Part shown: positions 20,220 to 32,854 of the stretch, piece after piece
Position numbering within the stretch: the stretch's first letter is position 1
Layout: the number at the start of each line of letters is the position of its first letter
Assembly: GCF_030272615.1 (NCBI RefSeq)
Contig: NC_081411.1
Location: 43,889,017-43,953,016, forward strand
Length of the DNA: 64,000 bases
Origin: Cryptomeria japonica
Taxonomy: Eukaryota > Streptophyta > Pinopsida > Cupressales > Cupressaceae
Reading direction: 5' to 3'
The notes under the pieces: generated by a model
Databases searched by the model: none
The model's input: only the letters and a program-made list of their open reading frames with translations
What the model was told of the DNA's origin: nothing
Position numbers and translations under genes: made by a program

Positions 20220-22194
20220 AAGGTGATGCCATCAAATCCAGGAGGAAGCAAACAAATAGAACTTACTATGCAAATAATAGGGTGAATATCTCCAACAAAT
20301 GACAAATCAAACGACGTGCACACCAAGCATCTGATAGTGACTTCCAGACACTATTAAAAATGCAAACCAATGAGCCTCAGCTGAATAATGTTCCCCAAAC
20401 ACATTGTACTACTCCTGAGCTCATCCTACACACTCCTACATTCCAACACACATTGTCTAACTTCTGAATTTTTTTTGACAAGTTGGAGCTCACAGAGGCA
20501 TGTTCTGTTTGTAGAGAAAGCTATGTGGGCCTGATTATTAAACATGCAGACCATGCAGTTGTTTGCATGAGATGTTCTACTGAAAAAGGCATTCACCATT
20601 TCTCTTCATCAAATAATATGGACCCAAGTGAGCAACCTTATATTTTAAAGTGTCTTTCCCAAGTAGAAGAAATCCTCATAGAAAGGATTGCTTCTATTTT
20701 GCAAGTTACTCATGCAAGGGGAGGCCAATATAAATATTCAAGCCACACAATTAACTTCCCATAGGATATTTCAAAAATTGATATTTCCTTGCCACGAAAA
20801 ATTCAAGATTTAGAAATCCTTATTGTTTGTAGAACTAATTTGGAAGGGTTAAGTTATGATTGTTATGTTAATAGGTATCACGTTGTGAATGCATTGACTT
20901 ACAAAATTTAGCATGAATAATATTATAAAGATGTACTCCTTGATCTTGCTGCACTACAACTATTGCCTAAAACAAGTACTGACATTTTAGATATGTTACA
21001 TTCAGTAGATACACCTCAAGAACAACCTATAAAAGAAAATGACGATGTAGCCATCATGAACCATGCCAAAGAAGAAATGGAAAATACTTCTTCATTTATT
21101 CCACGACTTCCATCCTCAATGCCTAAACTAGATGCAATTAGGACAATCCTACATCTGGATACTACCGACAACAATGTTGTCCCTTGGCCAATAATCAGTT
21201 CATCACCTATCAATGAATACAATACAAAAGGTTTACTTACAATGGCATTCCCAACATTATTTCCTAATGGATTAGCTTTAGCACTTCAAGACAAAACAAA
21301 ACATGTACATTTGCATGAACATGCTTTGCACTTGATAAAATATTATGATCAAAGATTTGGGTAGCATGTCTAATTCAGATATTATATCTACAATCTTATG
21401 ATGAGGTATCGCTCTCAACAATCAGTTGTTGTTTTCATAAAGACAAATTTAGAAGATTCTCTTCTAGCCAATGTTCATGCACCAAGGGAGCACTTGCAGA
21501 ACACACCTTCAAATGAATTGCCTAACCACATCATGCGATATGTTGCCTCCCTGTGCGACACACATGCATTTTGGAGCAAATCTCATAGGGACCTTACCAT
21601 AATGATAGAACAGTTATGACCACCAACACTTTTCTTCACGTTAAGCTTAGCTGATACAAAATGGACTGACCCGCACAAAATGTTTCCAAACACTCCCTCA
21701 AATACTTAACAACCCACTAGAAAACAATCTATTGAGAATCTTGTCAATAACCCGCATATAACTGCTTTATACTTGCATCTAATTTTCAGATCTTTCGTGA
21801 TGAAGTAATTGTCAACCTATTGCATGCAATCAACCATTGGTACAGATATGAATGGCAACACCGAGGGTTTGCACACATACATGGATTTCTATGGTTGTCA
21901 CATGCACCTAATATTGACAACCTTGATTAGACAAATCATGAAAGCATTCAACCAGTTAAAACTTTCTTTGACCAATACATCACAACATGGAATCAACATA
22001 GTGAAGTTGAGCGATCAAATAGGCAGTATACACGTCCAATTTCAGATCCATGCCTTTCAAACACAGATGCCATTTTTAGATTTGATCCTTCCACATAATA
22101 CACTGAATTGGTGAATATTGTTCAGCATCATACAAAGTGTTCAAAGTTTACTTGCTGAAAAAGAAGAGCACAACTCTTGAATGTCGTTACAAAG
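20220..22194 (+). pseudogene. Helitron Rep/helicase gene, part 1 (N-terminus and first half of the Rep domain)
   Basis: Reading frames with several stops and shifts. First comes a cysteine module, CSVCRESYVGLIIK...CMRC (20500-20580), as at the N-terminus of plant Helitron proteins. The Helitron_like_N region follows (20963-21364, with NEYNTKGLLTMAFPTLFPNG), then LPNHIMRYVASLCDTHAFWSKS (near 21510-21590). The rolling-circle replication initiator motif HRGFAHIHGFLW, with its metal-binding His pair, is at about 21855-21895. A retrotransposon sits at 22195. The sequence resumes at 30084 with the next Rep segment. The protein would nick and unwind DNA for rolling-circle transposition, but the copy is dead. 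Confidence 0.8.
22190..22194. repeat. Target-site duplication CAAAG, left copy
   Basis: CAAAG precedes the TG of the 5' LTR at 22195 and follows the CA of the 3' LTR at 30079-30083. Confidence 0.9.
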
Positions 22195-23801
22195 TGGTGC
22201 AGGAGCACCTAGATTAACACTTAGTTTTCTTGATGCATTTTCAAAATTTTGGAGTGATTGATCCTCGTTGGGTCAATGAGTGAATAAAGGACTATTGAAA
22301 GGTCCAAAAGTGTGTTTTAAGGTTATTTATAGCTTGATTGTCTCTAGTTTTAACTCATTTTCTCAGTTTTGGCCAATGTGCCTTTGTAAGCCTAAAATGG
22401 CATAATGTTGCAAAATTGTGTAAAATGATTTGTAAGGCCTCATAAGGCTTTTGGAAATGTTGTTTTGATGTTAGGAAACCATCCTAGGGGGCATAGAGTG
22501 TGTAGATATATACAAGTTGCAAAAATACATTTTGGAGCAAAAGTTGTCATGTTTGCTTGACAACTTTTTGCAACAAAGTGTGCAACTTTTTCAAAAATGC
22601 CCAATCGGTGGTTAGAGGTCCGATGGGTGGTTGGTTTGTAGTGAGTAGGCATATATAAGGCCTTTCAAATCATTGTAAGTGGGTTGGAAGATCCAAAAAA
22701 CCAAATTCCTCAATAAGCTACTTCAAGCATTTCTCTTGTTTTCATAAAAAAATGGCAAATTGCTTATTGCAGTTCATACTGGATGAATTAGAATCCGTAT
22801 TGTACCTTCATGGATGCTTAGTATGTGTTGGTGTGGTTCTTAGAAAGTATTTTTGACATTTATTTGTGTAATTTTAATTGGTGTTTTGAAATTCTTCCTA
22901 ATTACACTGCTCTCGGCCTGAGTAGGGGTTAAAGCCCAAGAGAATGGTTCCAACTTGATTTTCCTTTGTGGTTTCTCTATGCCCTTAGTGATTTGAGTAA
23001 TGGAGTCTATAAATAATGTAAATAATTTTTTTAATTTCCTGGAAGTTGCTTGGGATCATTTTACCTCCATGCCCTAGGCGAGCTCTGCCATAGCCGGCTA
23101 GGAGCATGACTACTATTCTCATATTTGCTTGCAGGGGTGATCTAATCTAATTGTGCCAAGTATTTGGTATTGAATTTTATTTTATTGCAAAGCTCTAGTA
23201 TGAGTAGGGAGGTATGAAAAGGTGTGAAGAATGGTAAACTCCTTTGAAGAAGACTCATAAGCCCAAAACCCTACACAAGAGCCAATTTGGGGGTCGTACT
23301 TGTACGAACAAACCAGACCTTCTCATCTCATAAATATAGAAGAGTGTAGAAAAGGGTATCTAGATCACAATAGATTTTGGGGAGTCCTTTGGAAATTTTT
23401 TGAACAAAAGAGCAAAAACTGAGAAAGGAGGGCTAAAAGGGGCTCATAGGGCTACTAGGCCTTAAAATTAGGAACCTACAGAAGCGATCAGGAAATAAAG
23501 GGAAATAAACTTCAAAGCCACATGGTAGAAGTTTTTAAACCACTTCAGACTCCTCCTAGTCCCCTGCAAGTGAAGGTTAAAGGATTTGACATGTTGTTGG
23601 TTGGACTTACTCCTGTGAGTCCTAACCTTGTTTGAGTAGTTTGAGCAAGATCACTGATAGAGAGTTCTCCAAAGGAGATTGGGAGGTTGATGTTGGTTCA
23701 ACAAGGAGAGAAGGGCATAAGACAAACAAGGAATCCCACAATGAGACCTACTTCTATTGTATAAGTCAAAAGTGCACTTCTTTGTGAGATTCTCCCTGTC
23801 A
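22195..23801 (+). repeat. 5' LTR of the chromodomain element (1607 bp)
   Basis: TGGTGCAGGAGCACC ... CTCCCTGTCA. It matches 28489-30078, with numerous substitutions and a roughly 19-bp indel near 22610. Confidence 0.92.
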
Positions 23802-23804
23802 AAG

Positions 23805-23817
23805 TGGTATCAGAGCT
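23805..23817 (+). promoter_or_regulatory. Primer binding site, initiator tRNA-Met type
   Basis: TGGTATCAGAGCT, three bases after the LTR, is the standard complement of the plant initiator tRNA-Met 3' end. Confidence 0.92.
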
Positions 23818-23874
23818 AGTTAAGATTTGGGAAGGATCTAAGAGACTGAGTCAATCGGTGAAAATAGTCTTAGA

Positions 23875-25434
23875 ATGGTGACTAATGCAGAGTTAGCCAA
23901 AAGAGTAGAAGACCGAGAGGAAAAGAATAGACTCCTCAGGGAAAAGTTGCAACGATTAGAGAACAAACTAGGTGAAGTAGAAGACAAAACTGAGAAGATG
24001 ACTATCAAAATCAATGAAGAAAAGGGTAAAGAATTGGTAGAAGAGGATGGCACACTTGAACAAGATCTTATTTTGCCAGAAGAACCTTTCCTTAGAGCCA
24101 TCAAAGCTTTAGGGGGTAAGTCCCTAGAAGGAGTGCCACTTTTTAGTGGAAAAATGGAACTAAAAGCAGTTATGGAGTTGATTGAAGGGTTAGAAAATCA
24201 CTTTGATTGTGATGGAGTTAGTGAAGCCCAAAAGGTGAAGGTAGCCAAATTTAGATTGAGAGGAGCAACCTTGACTTGGTGGAAGTTCATCCAAGAGGAA
24301 AGACAAAAAGAGGGTAAGAACCCAATTTCGACTTGGAAAGGAATGTTAGCCAAAGTAAGAGAAGCTTATATCCCTGAAGACTATGATATCCAACTACATA
24401 AGAGGAGACAAAATTTGAGACAAAGAGAACTATATGTGAGTATCTACTCTGAAGAATTTCAAAAGTTGTGTTTGAGATCCAAGGTGGTAGAAGATGAAAG
24501 CATCAAGGTTGCTAGATACTTGAATGGTTTGTGGTGGAATATCCAATAAGAGTTAAGTTTGTTGTGTCCTAGTACTGTCCACAAGTGCTATCAATTGACA
24601 CTCAAGGTGGAAGAGAAGAGTAAGAAGAAGAAAGAGAAAAGTAATAGAGGCAGAGGTAGGGGAAGAGATGGTAGAGGTCATAGAGGTAGCTATGGTGGAA
24701 GAGGTGTAGACCAAAGATCCCAAGGGGAATCCAAGTTGGTAGAGCAAAGTGGGGATTCCAATAGCAAGAGCAGCTATAGAGGAAGGGGATCTAGCAACTC
24801 TAATAGAGGAAGGTCTAGTGGATCAAGAAGAGGGTCCTATTTCTCCACAATGAAGTGCTACAATTGTCACCAACTTGGACACCCGACCTATAGATGTCCT
24901 GAGAAGTCTTCTTCATCCCAAGGAGGTGAAAGGAGAGTGAGTTATATCCAAGAAGATGCAGAAAATGTGAAGACATCAAAGGTGAGTTTAGATTTTGAGG
25001 TAGGAGAGAACCTCATGATAAGAAGAGTTTTGATCAAAGAACCGATGAAGGAGGAACCTAGTCAAAGAAGATCCTTGTTTAGGATAAAGTGCAAGATCAT
25101 GGGTAAGGTGTGTAGAATGGTGGTGGATTTAGGATCCACTGATAACATAGTGTCAGAAGAAGCAGTAAGCAAACTCAAACTGCAAAGAATCCCACATGGT
25201 GATCCTTATAGGGTTACTTGGCTCAACAAGGGACAACATGTTTTGGTAAATGAGCAAACTTGGGTGGAGTTCACCATAGGAGGCTACAAAGACAATATTT
25301 TGTGTGATATCTTGCCAATGGATGCATGCCACCTACTCCTAGGTAGGCCTTGGAAATTTGATAGAAAAGAAATACACCATGGAGAAAATAATTCCTACAC
25401 CTTTCAAAAAGATGGAGTTACTTACAAAATTTAG
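23875..25434 (+). pseudogene. Gag and protease region of the chromodomain element
   Basis: One frame with a single TAA (24547-24549) in the middle. A coiled-coil N-terminus (AKRVEDREEKNRLLREKLQ) is followed by a Retrotrans_gag capsid (LRGATLTWWKFIQEERQ, YSEEFQKLCLRS). Next is a Gly/Arg/Ser-rich basic stretch, then one CCHC zinc knuckle, CYNCHQLGHPTYRC (about 24856-24900). The aspartic protease has MVVDLGSTDNIVS in place of the usual D-S-G, so the residue after the catalytic Asp is changed, and it ends with LLGRPW. A TAG at 25432 separates it from pol. Confidence 0.85.
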
Positions 25435-28430
25435 TTCATAAGAGATGAGGAAGAGAGAATATCTAAGGGTTCAAATGTGTTATTAGTTGGTGAGAAGGAG
25501 TTCATGAACACTCTCAAAGAAGGTGAAGGAGTGGGGTTTGCACTTGTTGTGAAACCAAAAGAGGAAAAGAAGTACAAGAAGGTTTGTATCCCTATTGAAG
25601 TGCAACAAACACTCAATCAGTTCAAGGAGATCATAAGTGATGGAACACTTGCTACTTTGCCTCCTCAACGAGCCATAAGTCATCAAATTGACTTCATACC
25701 CGGAGCCTCATTGCCTAATAAAGCAGCCTACAAAATGACACCGGAGCAAAACAAAGAAGTGGCTAAGAAAATCTAAGAACTTTTGGATAATGGTCTAATA
25801 AGAAAGAGCATCAGCCCATGTGCAGTTCCCACCATTTTGGCACCAAAGAAGGGAGGTACTTGGAGGCTTTGTACTGACTCAAGAGCCATCAACCAGATAC
25901 AATCAAGTATAGGTTTCCTATTCCAAGAATTGAAGATTTAATGGATTGTTTGGGAGGTGCCAAGTATTTCATCAAGATAGACCTCAAGAGTGGCTACCAC
26001 CAAATCAAAATCAAGGAGGGAGATGAGTGGAAGACAACATTCAAAACCACATAAGGTCTTTATGATTGGCTTGTTATGCCATTTGAACTCACAAATGCCC
26101 CTAGCACATTCACGAGACTCATGAATGAAGTGCTCAAAGATTACATTGGTAAATTTGTTGTTGTTTATCTAGATGACATCTTGATTTTTAGTAAGTTTAA
26201 AGAAGAACATCTTAGGCATATAGAGATTGTATTGAAGAAATTATGTGATGAGCAACTAACTATCAATTTGGAGAAATGTGAGTTCATGAAATAGGAGTTG
26301 GTATATCTTGGGTTTGTAATCTCAAGTGGTGATTTGAAGATGGATGTACCTCAAAGGTGGAAGCAATAGTCAGTTGGCCTACACTTAAAACATCAAGTGA
26401 AGTGAGGAGTTTTCATGGTTTGGCACAATTTTACAGGAAGTTCATCAGAGGGTTCAGTGAGATATGTGCACCTATGCTTGATACAATCAAAGGAGGTGTA
26501 AAGACAAAGTTTTAGTGGACAAAAGAGGGCCCAAAAGGGATTTGAACTCTCGAAGACAAAAGTGGCTACTCAACCTATCCTTGTTCTCCCAAGCTTTGAC
26601 AAACTCTTCACCATAGAATGTGATGCAAGCAACATAGCGGTTGGAGAAGTTTTAAGCCAAGACAATAGACTGGTTGCATTTTTCAGTGAAAAGCTCAATG
26701 AAGCCAAGAAAATGTATTCTTCCTATGATTTGGATTTATATGCACTTGTTCAATCACTTAAAAAATGGAGGCATTACTTATTGCCTAAAGAATTTGTGGT
26801 TTATACTGATAACCAAGCTCTTAGTTTCCTCAACTCCCAAGAAAAGTTGAATCATAGGCATATCAAATGGGTAGAGTATGTGCAATCTTATACTTTTACC
26901 ATTAAACATAAGAAAGGTCAATGTAATAAGGTTGTTGATGCATTAAGTAGAAGGTTCCTATCAGTTCAAGAAGTGCAGCTCAAGAGCATTGGAGTTGATA
27001 GTTTTAAAGGGCTATACCAAGATGATAAAGATTTTGCTGACATCTACAAGGTTTTCCAAGAGTTTAAGAATCATTTTCGTAGTGAGTATGCAGATTTTAC
27101 TTTGCAAGATGGTTTGTTATTTAAAGGAGGACAAATTTGTGTGCCAAGAGGGTCCATGAGATAGAACTTGATGCAAGAAAAGCACAATGGTTGCTTAAGT
27201 GGTCATTTTGGGTTGAATAAAACCTTGGAACTTGTTGAAAGATTCTATCACTGGCCAAAGATGCAAAGTGATATCAGAAAGTATGTTGAACAATGTGTTG
27301 TTTTTCAAAAGGCAAAGGGAACCTCTTCTAATGCTGGAATCTATTACCCATTGCCTATCCCACACCGGTCATGGGAGTGTGTAAGTATGTATTTTGTTGT
27401 TGGTTTACCCAAGACCAAAACTGGATTTGATAGTATTTATGTTGTGGTAGATAGATTTAGTAAAATGGCCCATTTCATTCCATGTAAGGTGACTCATGAT
27501 GCTAGCCATATTGCTCATTTGTTTTTAAAATAAGTAATTAGGATTCATGGTTTGCCAATCAGTATAGTGTCAGATAGAGATACCAAATTCATTGGTCATT
27601 TTTGAAAAACTTTATGGTAGAGATTGGGTACTAATTTGTCTTTTAGCTCCGCATACCATCCCCAAATAGATGGCCAAATAGAAGTGGTCAATAGGACACT
27701 TGGGAACCTTCTCAGATGTTTGACAAAGGAGTATGGACAAGCTTGGGATCAGATCATCCACCAAGATGAATTTGCTTATAATGACAATGTGAATAGATCA
27801 ACTGTTAAGAGTCCTTTTGAGGTAGTTTATGTGATTCATCCAAGAGGTGTGTTGGAGCTTAGAGACCTTAGAAGCATGGAGCAGAGGAGTGGACATGTTG
27901 TTGACATGGCTCAGTCCATGAAGGAGATTCATGAGCAAGTTAGGCAGGATTTACAAGGCAACTCACAAAGAATCAAGGACAAAGTGGATGAAAAGAGGAA
28001 GAATGTGCAATTTGTTGTTGGAGACTTGGTAATGGTCCAATTGAACATGGAAAGAATTCAAAAATGTTTCCCTAGAAATATTCAAATGAGAATGATTGGA
28101 CCTTGTAAGGTCTTGGCTAAGTATGGGCAAAATGCTTATAAAATTAATCTACCCGGGGACATAGCTTTGTCTCCTATATTTAATGTTGCAAACTTGGTGC
28201 AGTATAAAGGCACACTTCTAAAGGAATGTAGGAGAGTCTCAGATGTCTCTCAATCACTTTTAGACCTACCTTTTCCACCTCCAACCATGCTACAAGCTGA
28301 GAAGGTATTGGATTCAATAATCCTCAAGAAGACTAGGCACACCACCTACATGGAGCATTTGGTTAAATGGCAGCATTTTCCAGAATTTGAGGCCACTTGG
28401 GTACCTAAAGAAGACTTTCCAGAGTTTTGA
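25435..28430 (+). pseudogene. Pol region of the chromodomain element: RT, RNase H, integrase, chromodomain
   Basis: A mosaic of open stretches (25477-25776, 26076-26294, 26562-27164, 27168-27533, 27624-28430). RT motifs are [22 protein letters not shown] and the catalytic YLDD at 26165-26176. RNase H keeps ECDAS and ends VVDALSRR. In the integrase the zinc motif reads CVVF instead of CxxC, and the first catalytic Asp is replaced by Tyr (CVSMYFVVGLP). The second Asp (VSDRDTKF) and the Glu (GQIEVVNRT) remain. The end is a chromodomain-like module (YMEHLVKWQHFPEFEATW), which in this lineage can bind methylated histone H3. Stops include TAA and TAG at places where Gln or Glu is expected. Inactive. 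Confidence 0.88.
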
Positions 28431-28476
28431 ATTTCTCTCTTTTTTTTTCCAAAAGGAGTCACTTGACTTCTTTCTC

Positions 28477-28488
28477 ATTGGGGGAGTA
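28477..28488 (+). promoter_or_regulatory. Polypurine tract of the chromodomain element
   Basis: ATTGGGGGAGTA directly precedes the TG of the 3' LTR. Confidence 0.8.
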
Positions 28489-30078
28489 TGGTGCAAGAGC
28501 ACCTAGATTAACACCTAGTTTTCTTGATGCATTTTAAAATTTTTGGAGAGATTGATCCTCATTGGGTCAACGAGTGAATAAATAACTATTGAAAGGTGGA
28601 CAAAATTGTGTTTTAAGGTTATTTGTAGCTTGATTGTCTCTAGTTTTAACTCATTTTCTCAGTTTTGGCCAATGTGCCTTTGTAAGCCTAAAATGGCATA
28701 ATGTTGCAAAATTGTGTAAAATGCTTTGTAAGGCCTCATAAGTATTTTGTAAATGTTGGTTTGATGTTAGGAAACCATCCTAGGGGGCATAGAGTATGTA
28801 GATATGTACATGTTGCAAAAATGCATTTTGGAGCAAAAGTTATCATGTTTGTTTGACAACTTTTTGCAACAAAGTGTGCAACTTTTTCAAAAATTCCCAA
28901 TCAGTGGTTGGTTTACAGTGAGAAGGCATATATAAGACCTTTCAAATCATTGTAAGTGGGTTGGAAGATCCAGAAAACCAAATTCCTCAATAAGCAACTT
29001 CAAGCATTTCTCTTGTTTTCATAAAAAAATGGCAAATTGCTTATTGTAGTTCGTACTGAATGAATTAGAATCCGTATTGTACCTTCATGGATGCTTATTA
29101 TGTGTTGGTGTGGTGCTTAGAAAGTATTTGTGACATTTCTTTGTGTAATTTTAATTGGTGTTTTGAAATTCTTCCTAATTACACTGCTCTCAGCCTAAGT
29201 AGGGGTTAAAGCCCAAGAGAATGGCTCCAACTTGAAATTCCTTTGTGGTTTCTCTATGCCCTTAGGGATTTGAGTAATGGAGTTTGTAAATAATTTAAAT
29301 ACTTTTTTTTGTTTCTTGGAAGTTGCTTGGGATCATTTTACCTCCATGCCTTAAGCGAGCTCTGCCATAGCCGGCTAGGAGCATGACTGCTATTCTCATA
29401 TTTGCTTATAGGGGTGATCTAATCTGATTGTGCCAAGTATTTGGTATTGAATTTTGTTGTATTGTAGAGATCTAGTATGAGTAGGGAGGTATGAAAAGGT
29501 GTGAAGAATGGTAATCTCCTTTGAAGAAGACTCATGAGCCTGAAACCCTACACAATAGCCGATTTGGGGGTCGTACTTGTACGAACAAACCAGACCTTCT
29601 CATCTCATAAATATAGAAGAGTGTAGAAAAGGGTATCTAGATCACAATAGCTTTTGGGGAGTCCTTTGGAAATATTTTGAACAAAAGAGCAAAAGCTGAG
29701 AAAGGAGGGCTAAAAGGGGCTCATAGGGCTACTAGGCCTTAAAATTAGGAACCTACAAAAGCAATAAGGAAATGAAGGGAAATAAACTTCAAAGCCACAT
29801 GGTAGAAGTTTTTAAACCACTTTAGACTCCTCCTAGTCCCCTGTAAGTGAAGGTTAAAGGATTTGACATGTTGTTGGTTGGACTTACTCCTGTGAGTCCT
29901 AACCTTATTTGAGTAGTTTGAGCAAGAACACTGATAGAGAGTTCTCCAAAGGAGATTGGGAGGTTGATGTTGGCTCAACAAGGAGAGAAGGGCATAAGAC
30001 AAACAAGGAAGCCCACAATGAGACCTACTTCTATTGTATAAGTCAAAAGTGCACTTCTTTGTGAGATTCTCCCTATCA
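28489..30078 (+). repeat. 3' LTR of the chromodomain element (1590 bp)
   Basis: TGGTGCAAGAGCACC ... CTCCCTATCA, followed by CAAAG. Paired with 22195-23801. Confidence 0.92.
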
Positions 30079-30083
30079 CAAAG

Positions 30084-31367
30084 CACCTTGGACTGAACAA
30101 CAAAATTCAACATTGACAATAGACCATAATAATAGCCCATGCTACAAACCAACAAGGAATGATAGTCATCTCAATGTTCACAACCCAACCATGCTAGCCA
30201 TATGGAGGGCTAATGTTTATTGCCAAGTTGTCTGCTCAAAAAAGGTAGTGCTCCAATATATTTCTAAATACGCATAAAAAACTGAACGCAAATCAGAGAG
30301 CTATACTGACATGTTAAAACGAATTGTTGCATCAAGAAATACAAAAGATACAATTCTCTTAGCATATCAGAGATTTATGATGGGCGTTATTGTTGATAGG
30401 GTAATTGGTGCTCAGGAAATTTGCCATATGCTACTAAAACTCCCCTTGATCTCCTGCACACGTCAATTTGTCAGCCTCAATGTTGGCAAAAAATCTTCCA
30501 GCGTATAATAAACTGTGATGAAGCTTCTCAGCCATGCATTTCTTTCATTTCCAGTTACATGAGAAGACCGTCCGAGTTATCAAACCTAACTTTGCTTCAT
30601 TCAACCCAACAATATACATACAACCAACAACGCAAAACAAGTAAATGGTAGAAAATAAAAGTGATTGTAAATGTCTTCCCCCAGTTCAGATCCTTGCCTA
30701 CAAAAGATGACAGTACATTTGAATCTTTCAGTTGGAGTGAATTGCTTTTGTACAAGCCTTTCCGCAACATTCCTCTACACGTAGGTACATCAAGTGATGA
30801 AATTATAGTCAATTGGAAGCAACTTCAAAGCACTCATTACACTCGATGGCATGTTAATGGAATTGAAAAACATTCCACTGCTGAAAATAATGAAGACCTC
30901 CACTTGCAAGATATTCCACAATCTACTGATCAAGAACTCTACGAGTGGGAGTCCCTGTCACAAATGGGAGCTTCAAACAACTTTGATGTTGCTACTCTTC
31001 AAATGTTTGGTAGGCATGATTATGACCTCCACTTTAATTGGAGTGAATCTGTACCTAACAAATTCCTTCATAGTATAGCCCCTTAATTCGTTTCAACGAA
31101 AAAAAGCCAATCAGTTGGCACCCTTGCCAAGATTCACTCAAGTACCCCTAATTCTTTTGAGCTTGCAACAAATAAAAAAATTGCACTTGATATTATAACC
31201 TCCCACGCTGCACAAAATTTGAATGTCTCACCATTATGATTGATCATTCAAGGCACAACAGGTACTGGGAAATCGTTTCTTATTGACTATATACGAAATA
31301 AGTTAAATTTCCACTTAGTTCCAAAGCAATACCCATTGCTTGTGCTTGCACTAACAAGTGTATCCAC
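30084..31367 (+). pseudogene. Helitron Rep/helicase gene, part 2 (Rep tyrosines to helicase motif I)
   Basis: Continues part 1 after the inserted element. The two-tyrosine motif QYISKYA lies at about 30254-30274, with both catalytic tyrosines kept but a stop two codons later. Then come MLKRIVASRNTKDT..., IGAQEICHMLLKLPL with TRQFVSLNV, and VFPQFRSLPTKDDSTFESF (30661-31086). The SF1B PIF1-type Walker A motif GTTGTGKSFLID is at about 31252-31285. The reading frame is then cut at 31367/31368 by a Tat element and resumes at 47022. Several stops and shifts. Confidence 0.83.
31363..31367. repeat. Target-site duplication TCCAC, left copy
   Basis: TCCAC on the left (31363-31367) and on the right (47017-47021) of the Tat element. 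Removing the insert and one copy restores the helicase reading frame across the junction. Confidence 0.95.
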
Positions 31368-32837
31368 TGTAGCATAGAAATTAGGAATCATCACAACAAG
31401 TAGATCAATCACAAACACAAGACATGATAACTTAATCAAAAGAACACTCATGAAATGAACCTAATTCCAAAGCACATTCAATAGAGGTATGGAAACAAAG
31501 CATCTAAAAGAAAATATCATGCAAACCATATAACAATTCGGATGCTTCTTCCATGCGGCTCCATTGTTGTTCTTTCCTCTTCAATGGGTTTGTGGATCTC
31601 ACCTACAAGTGCACACACAATTGAAAGCAAAAAGCTCAAGAGTACTAGAAACGAAAGTTCAATAGTTTGATAGAAATTCGGGGTTCATCAAGGATTCGAA
31701 GGCCTTGATTGAAGAAAATTATCCAATTTATAGAGAAATTGGATAAATGACAAGATTGGCATGATGCAATTCAAAGGGAAATTGCAAATCAATATGACAA
31801 ATTATGACAAATTATGCATTTCCCATGCACAATTTGATTGATTGATAATTGATGACAAATTATGACACATTTCATGTCAACATTGATTGATTATCAATTA
31901 TGACAATTTCATGACAAATTGAAATGTCACTCCCATAGAATTAGGAGATGAAATAGGAGGGAAAAGGAATTAGAAATTTGAAAAATTAGGAAATTGAAAT
32001 TGATGACAAATTAGGAATTAGAAATTGATAGAAATTAGAATTTATTAATCAATTCACAAAGAGGAATAATTAGCCAATTAAATAAAGATTTAATTGTAAT
32101 AAGAAGACTTAGGATTAATAAATAATTTAGTAATCCTAGAGGAAGAAATGGCAAATTAGGTTAAATGGCTAAATCATAAAACCCTAGAAGACGAATTAGA
32201 AATGCGAAAATGACAATTAGGTCTTGATTGAAGATAATTAATATCATGATTTTGAATTGATAAATGACCAATGCGACAAAATGATTTGATTGGTAAATGC
32301 GCCAATTGACGAGGAACAATGACAAATTGATCCAAATTGACATAATTGAGACAGACAACGATGGATAGCGAAATGATCGCAAAATGACAAGATCGACAAG
32401 AGGACAAGAATCGATGACAAATAGATTGCAAAACGACAAGATTGAAAATGACCACGATCGATGGCAAATCGATCGTTAAATGACAAAATTGAACATGACA
32501 ACGATTGATGACAAATCGATCGTGTGATGACAAGACTGAAAAGAGGACAAAACCCTAATTAGGATTGACGATGTCCAAAATGATGACAAATTAGCACGCA
32601 CATTGATGCAACAAGATAAGTTCGATCAAAATCATGATTGGATAATGTTGTCGACAAGACCAAATTTGAGGACGAGATGATTGAAGAATGTAGAAGAATG
32701 ACTCGATGTTCGCAAATGATAAAGACCAAGTGCGTATCATAGGAGAAATGTTAATGCGACGCAAAAACCTAAAATGAGGCAATGCGCAAATGTTAAAGTA
32801 TGACCTCGCAAGCGTTGACCATTTTTAGGTGTCTACA
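31368..32837 (-). repeat. 3' LTR of the young Tat element (1470 bp)
   Basis: Plus-strand ends TGTAGCATAGAAATT and TTAGGTGTCTACA. AT-rich, with many 'atgacaaatt' motifs and a tandem repeat of about 46 bp at 32386-32540. Small ORFs on its minus strand recur in the other LTR and are not genes. Confidence 0.95.
32386..32540. repeat. 46-bp imperfect tandem repeat within the LTR (about 3 units)
   Basis: Units begin GACAAGATCGACAAG, GACAAGATTGAAAATGACC, GACAAAATTGAACATGAC and GACAAGACTGAAAAG, each holding a CGATNNCAAAT core. The same array is present in the other LTR (46565-46719). Confidence 0.7.
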
Positions 32838-32854
32838 TTTTGCCCCTCTTTGAG
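32838..32854 (-). promoter_or_regulatory. Polypurine tract of the young Tat element
   Basis: Minus strand reads CTCAAAGAGGGGCAAAA, directly before the TGTAGACACC start of the 3' LTR. Confidence 0.85.

Larger units (their letters stand above)
22195..30078 (+). mobile_element. Chromodomain Ty3/gypsy element, degenerate (7.88 kb)
   Basis: LTRs at 22195-23801 and 28489-30078, a tRNA-iMet-type primer site at 23805, gag, protease, RT, RNase H, integrase and a C-terminal chromodomain in that order, a purine tract at 28477, and a 5-bp duplication CAAAG. The coding region has many in-frame stops and at least two shifts. It is inserted in the Rep domain of the Helitron gene. Confidence 0.93.
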
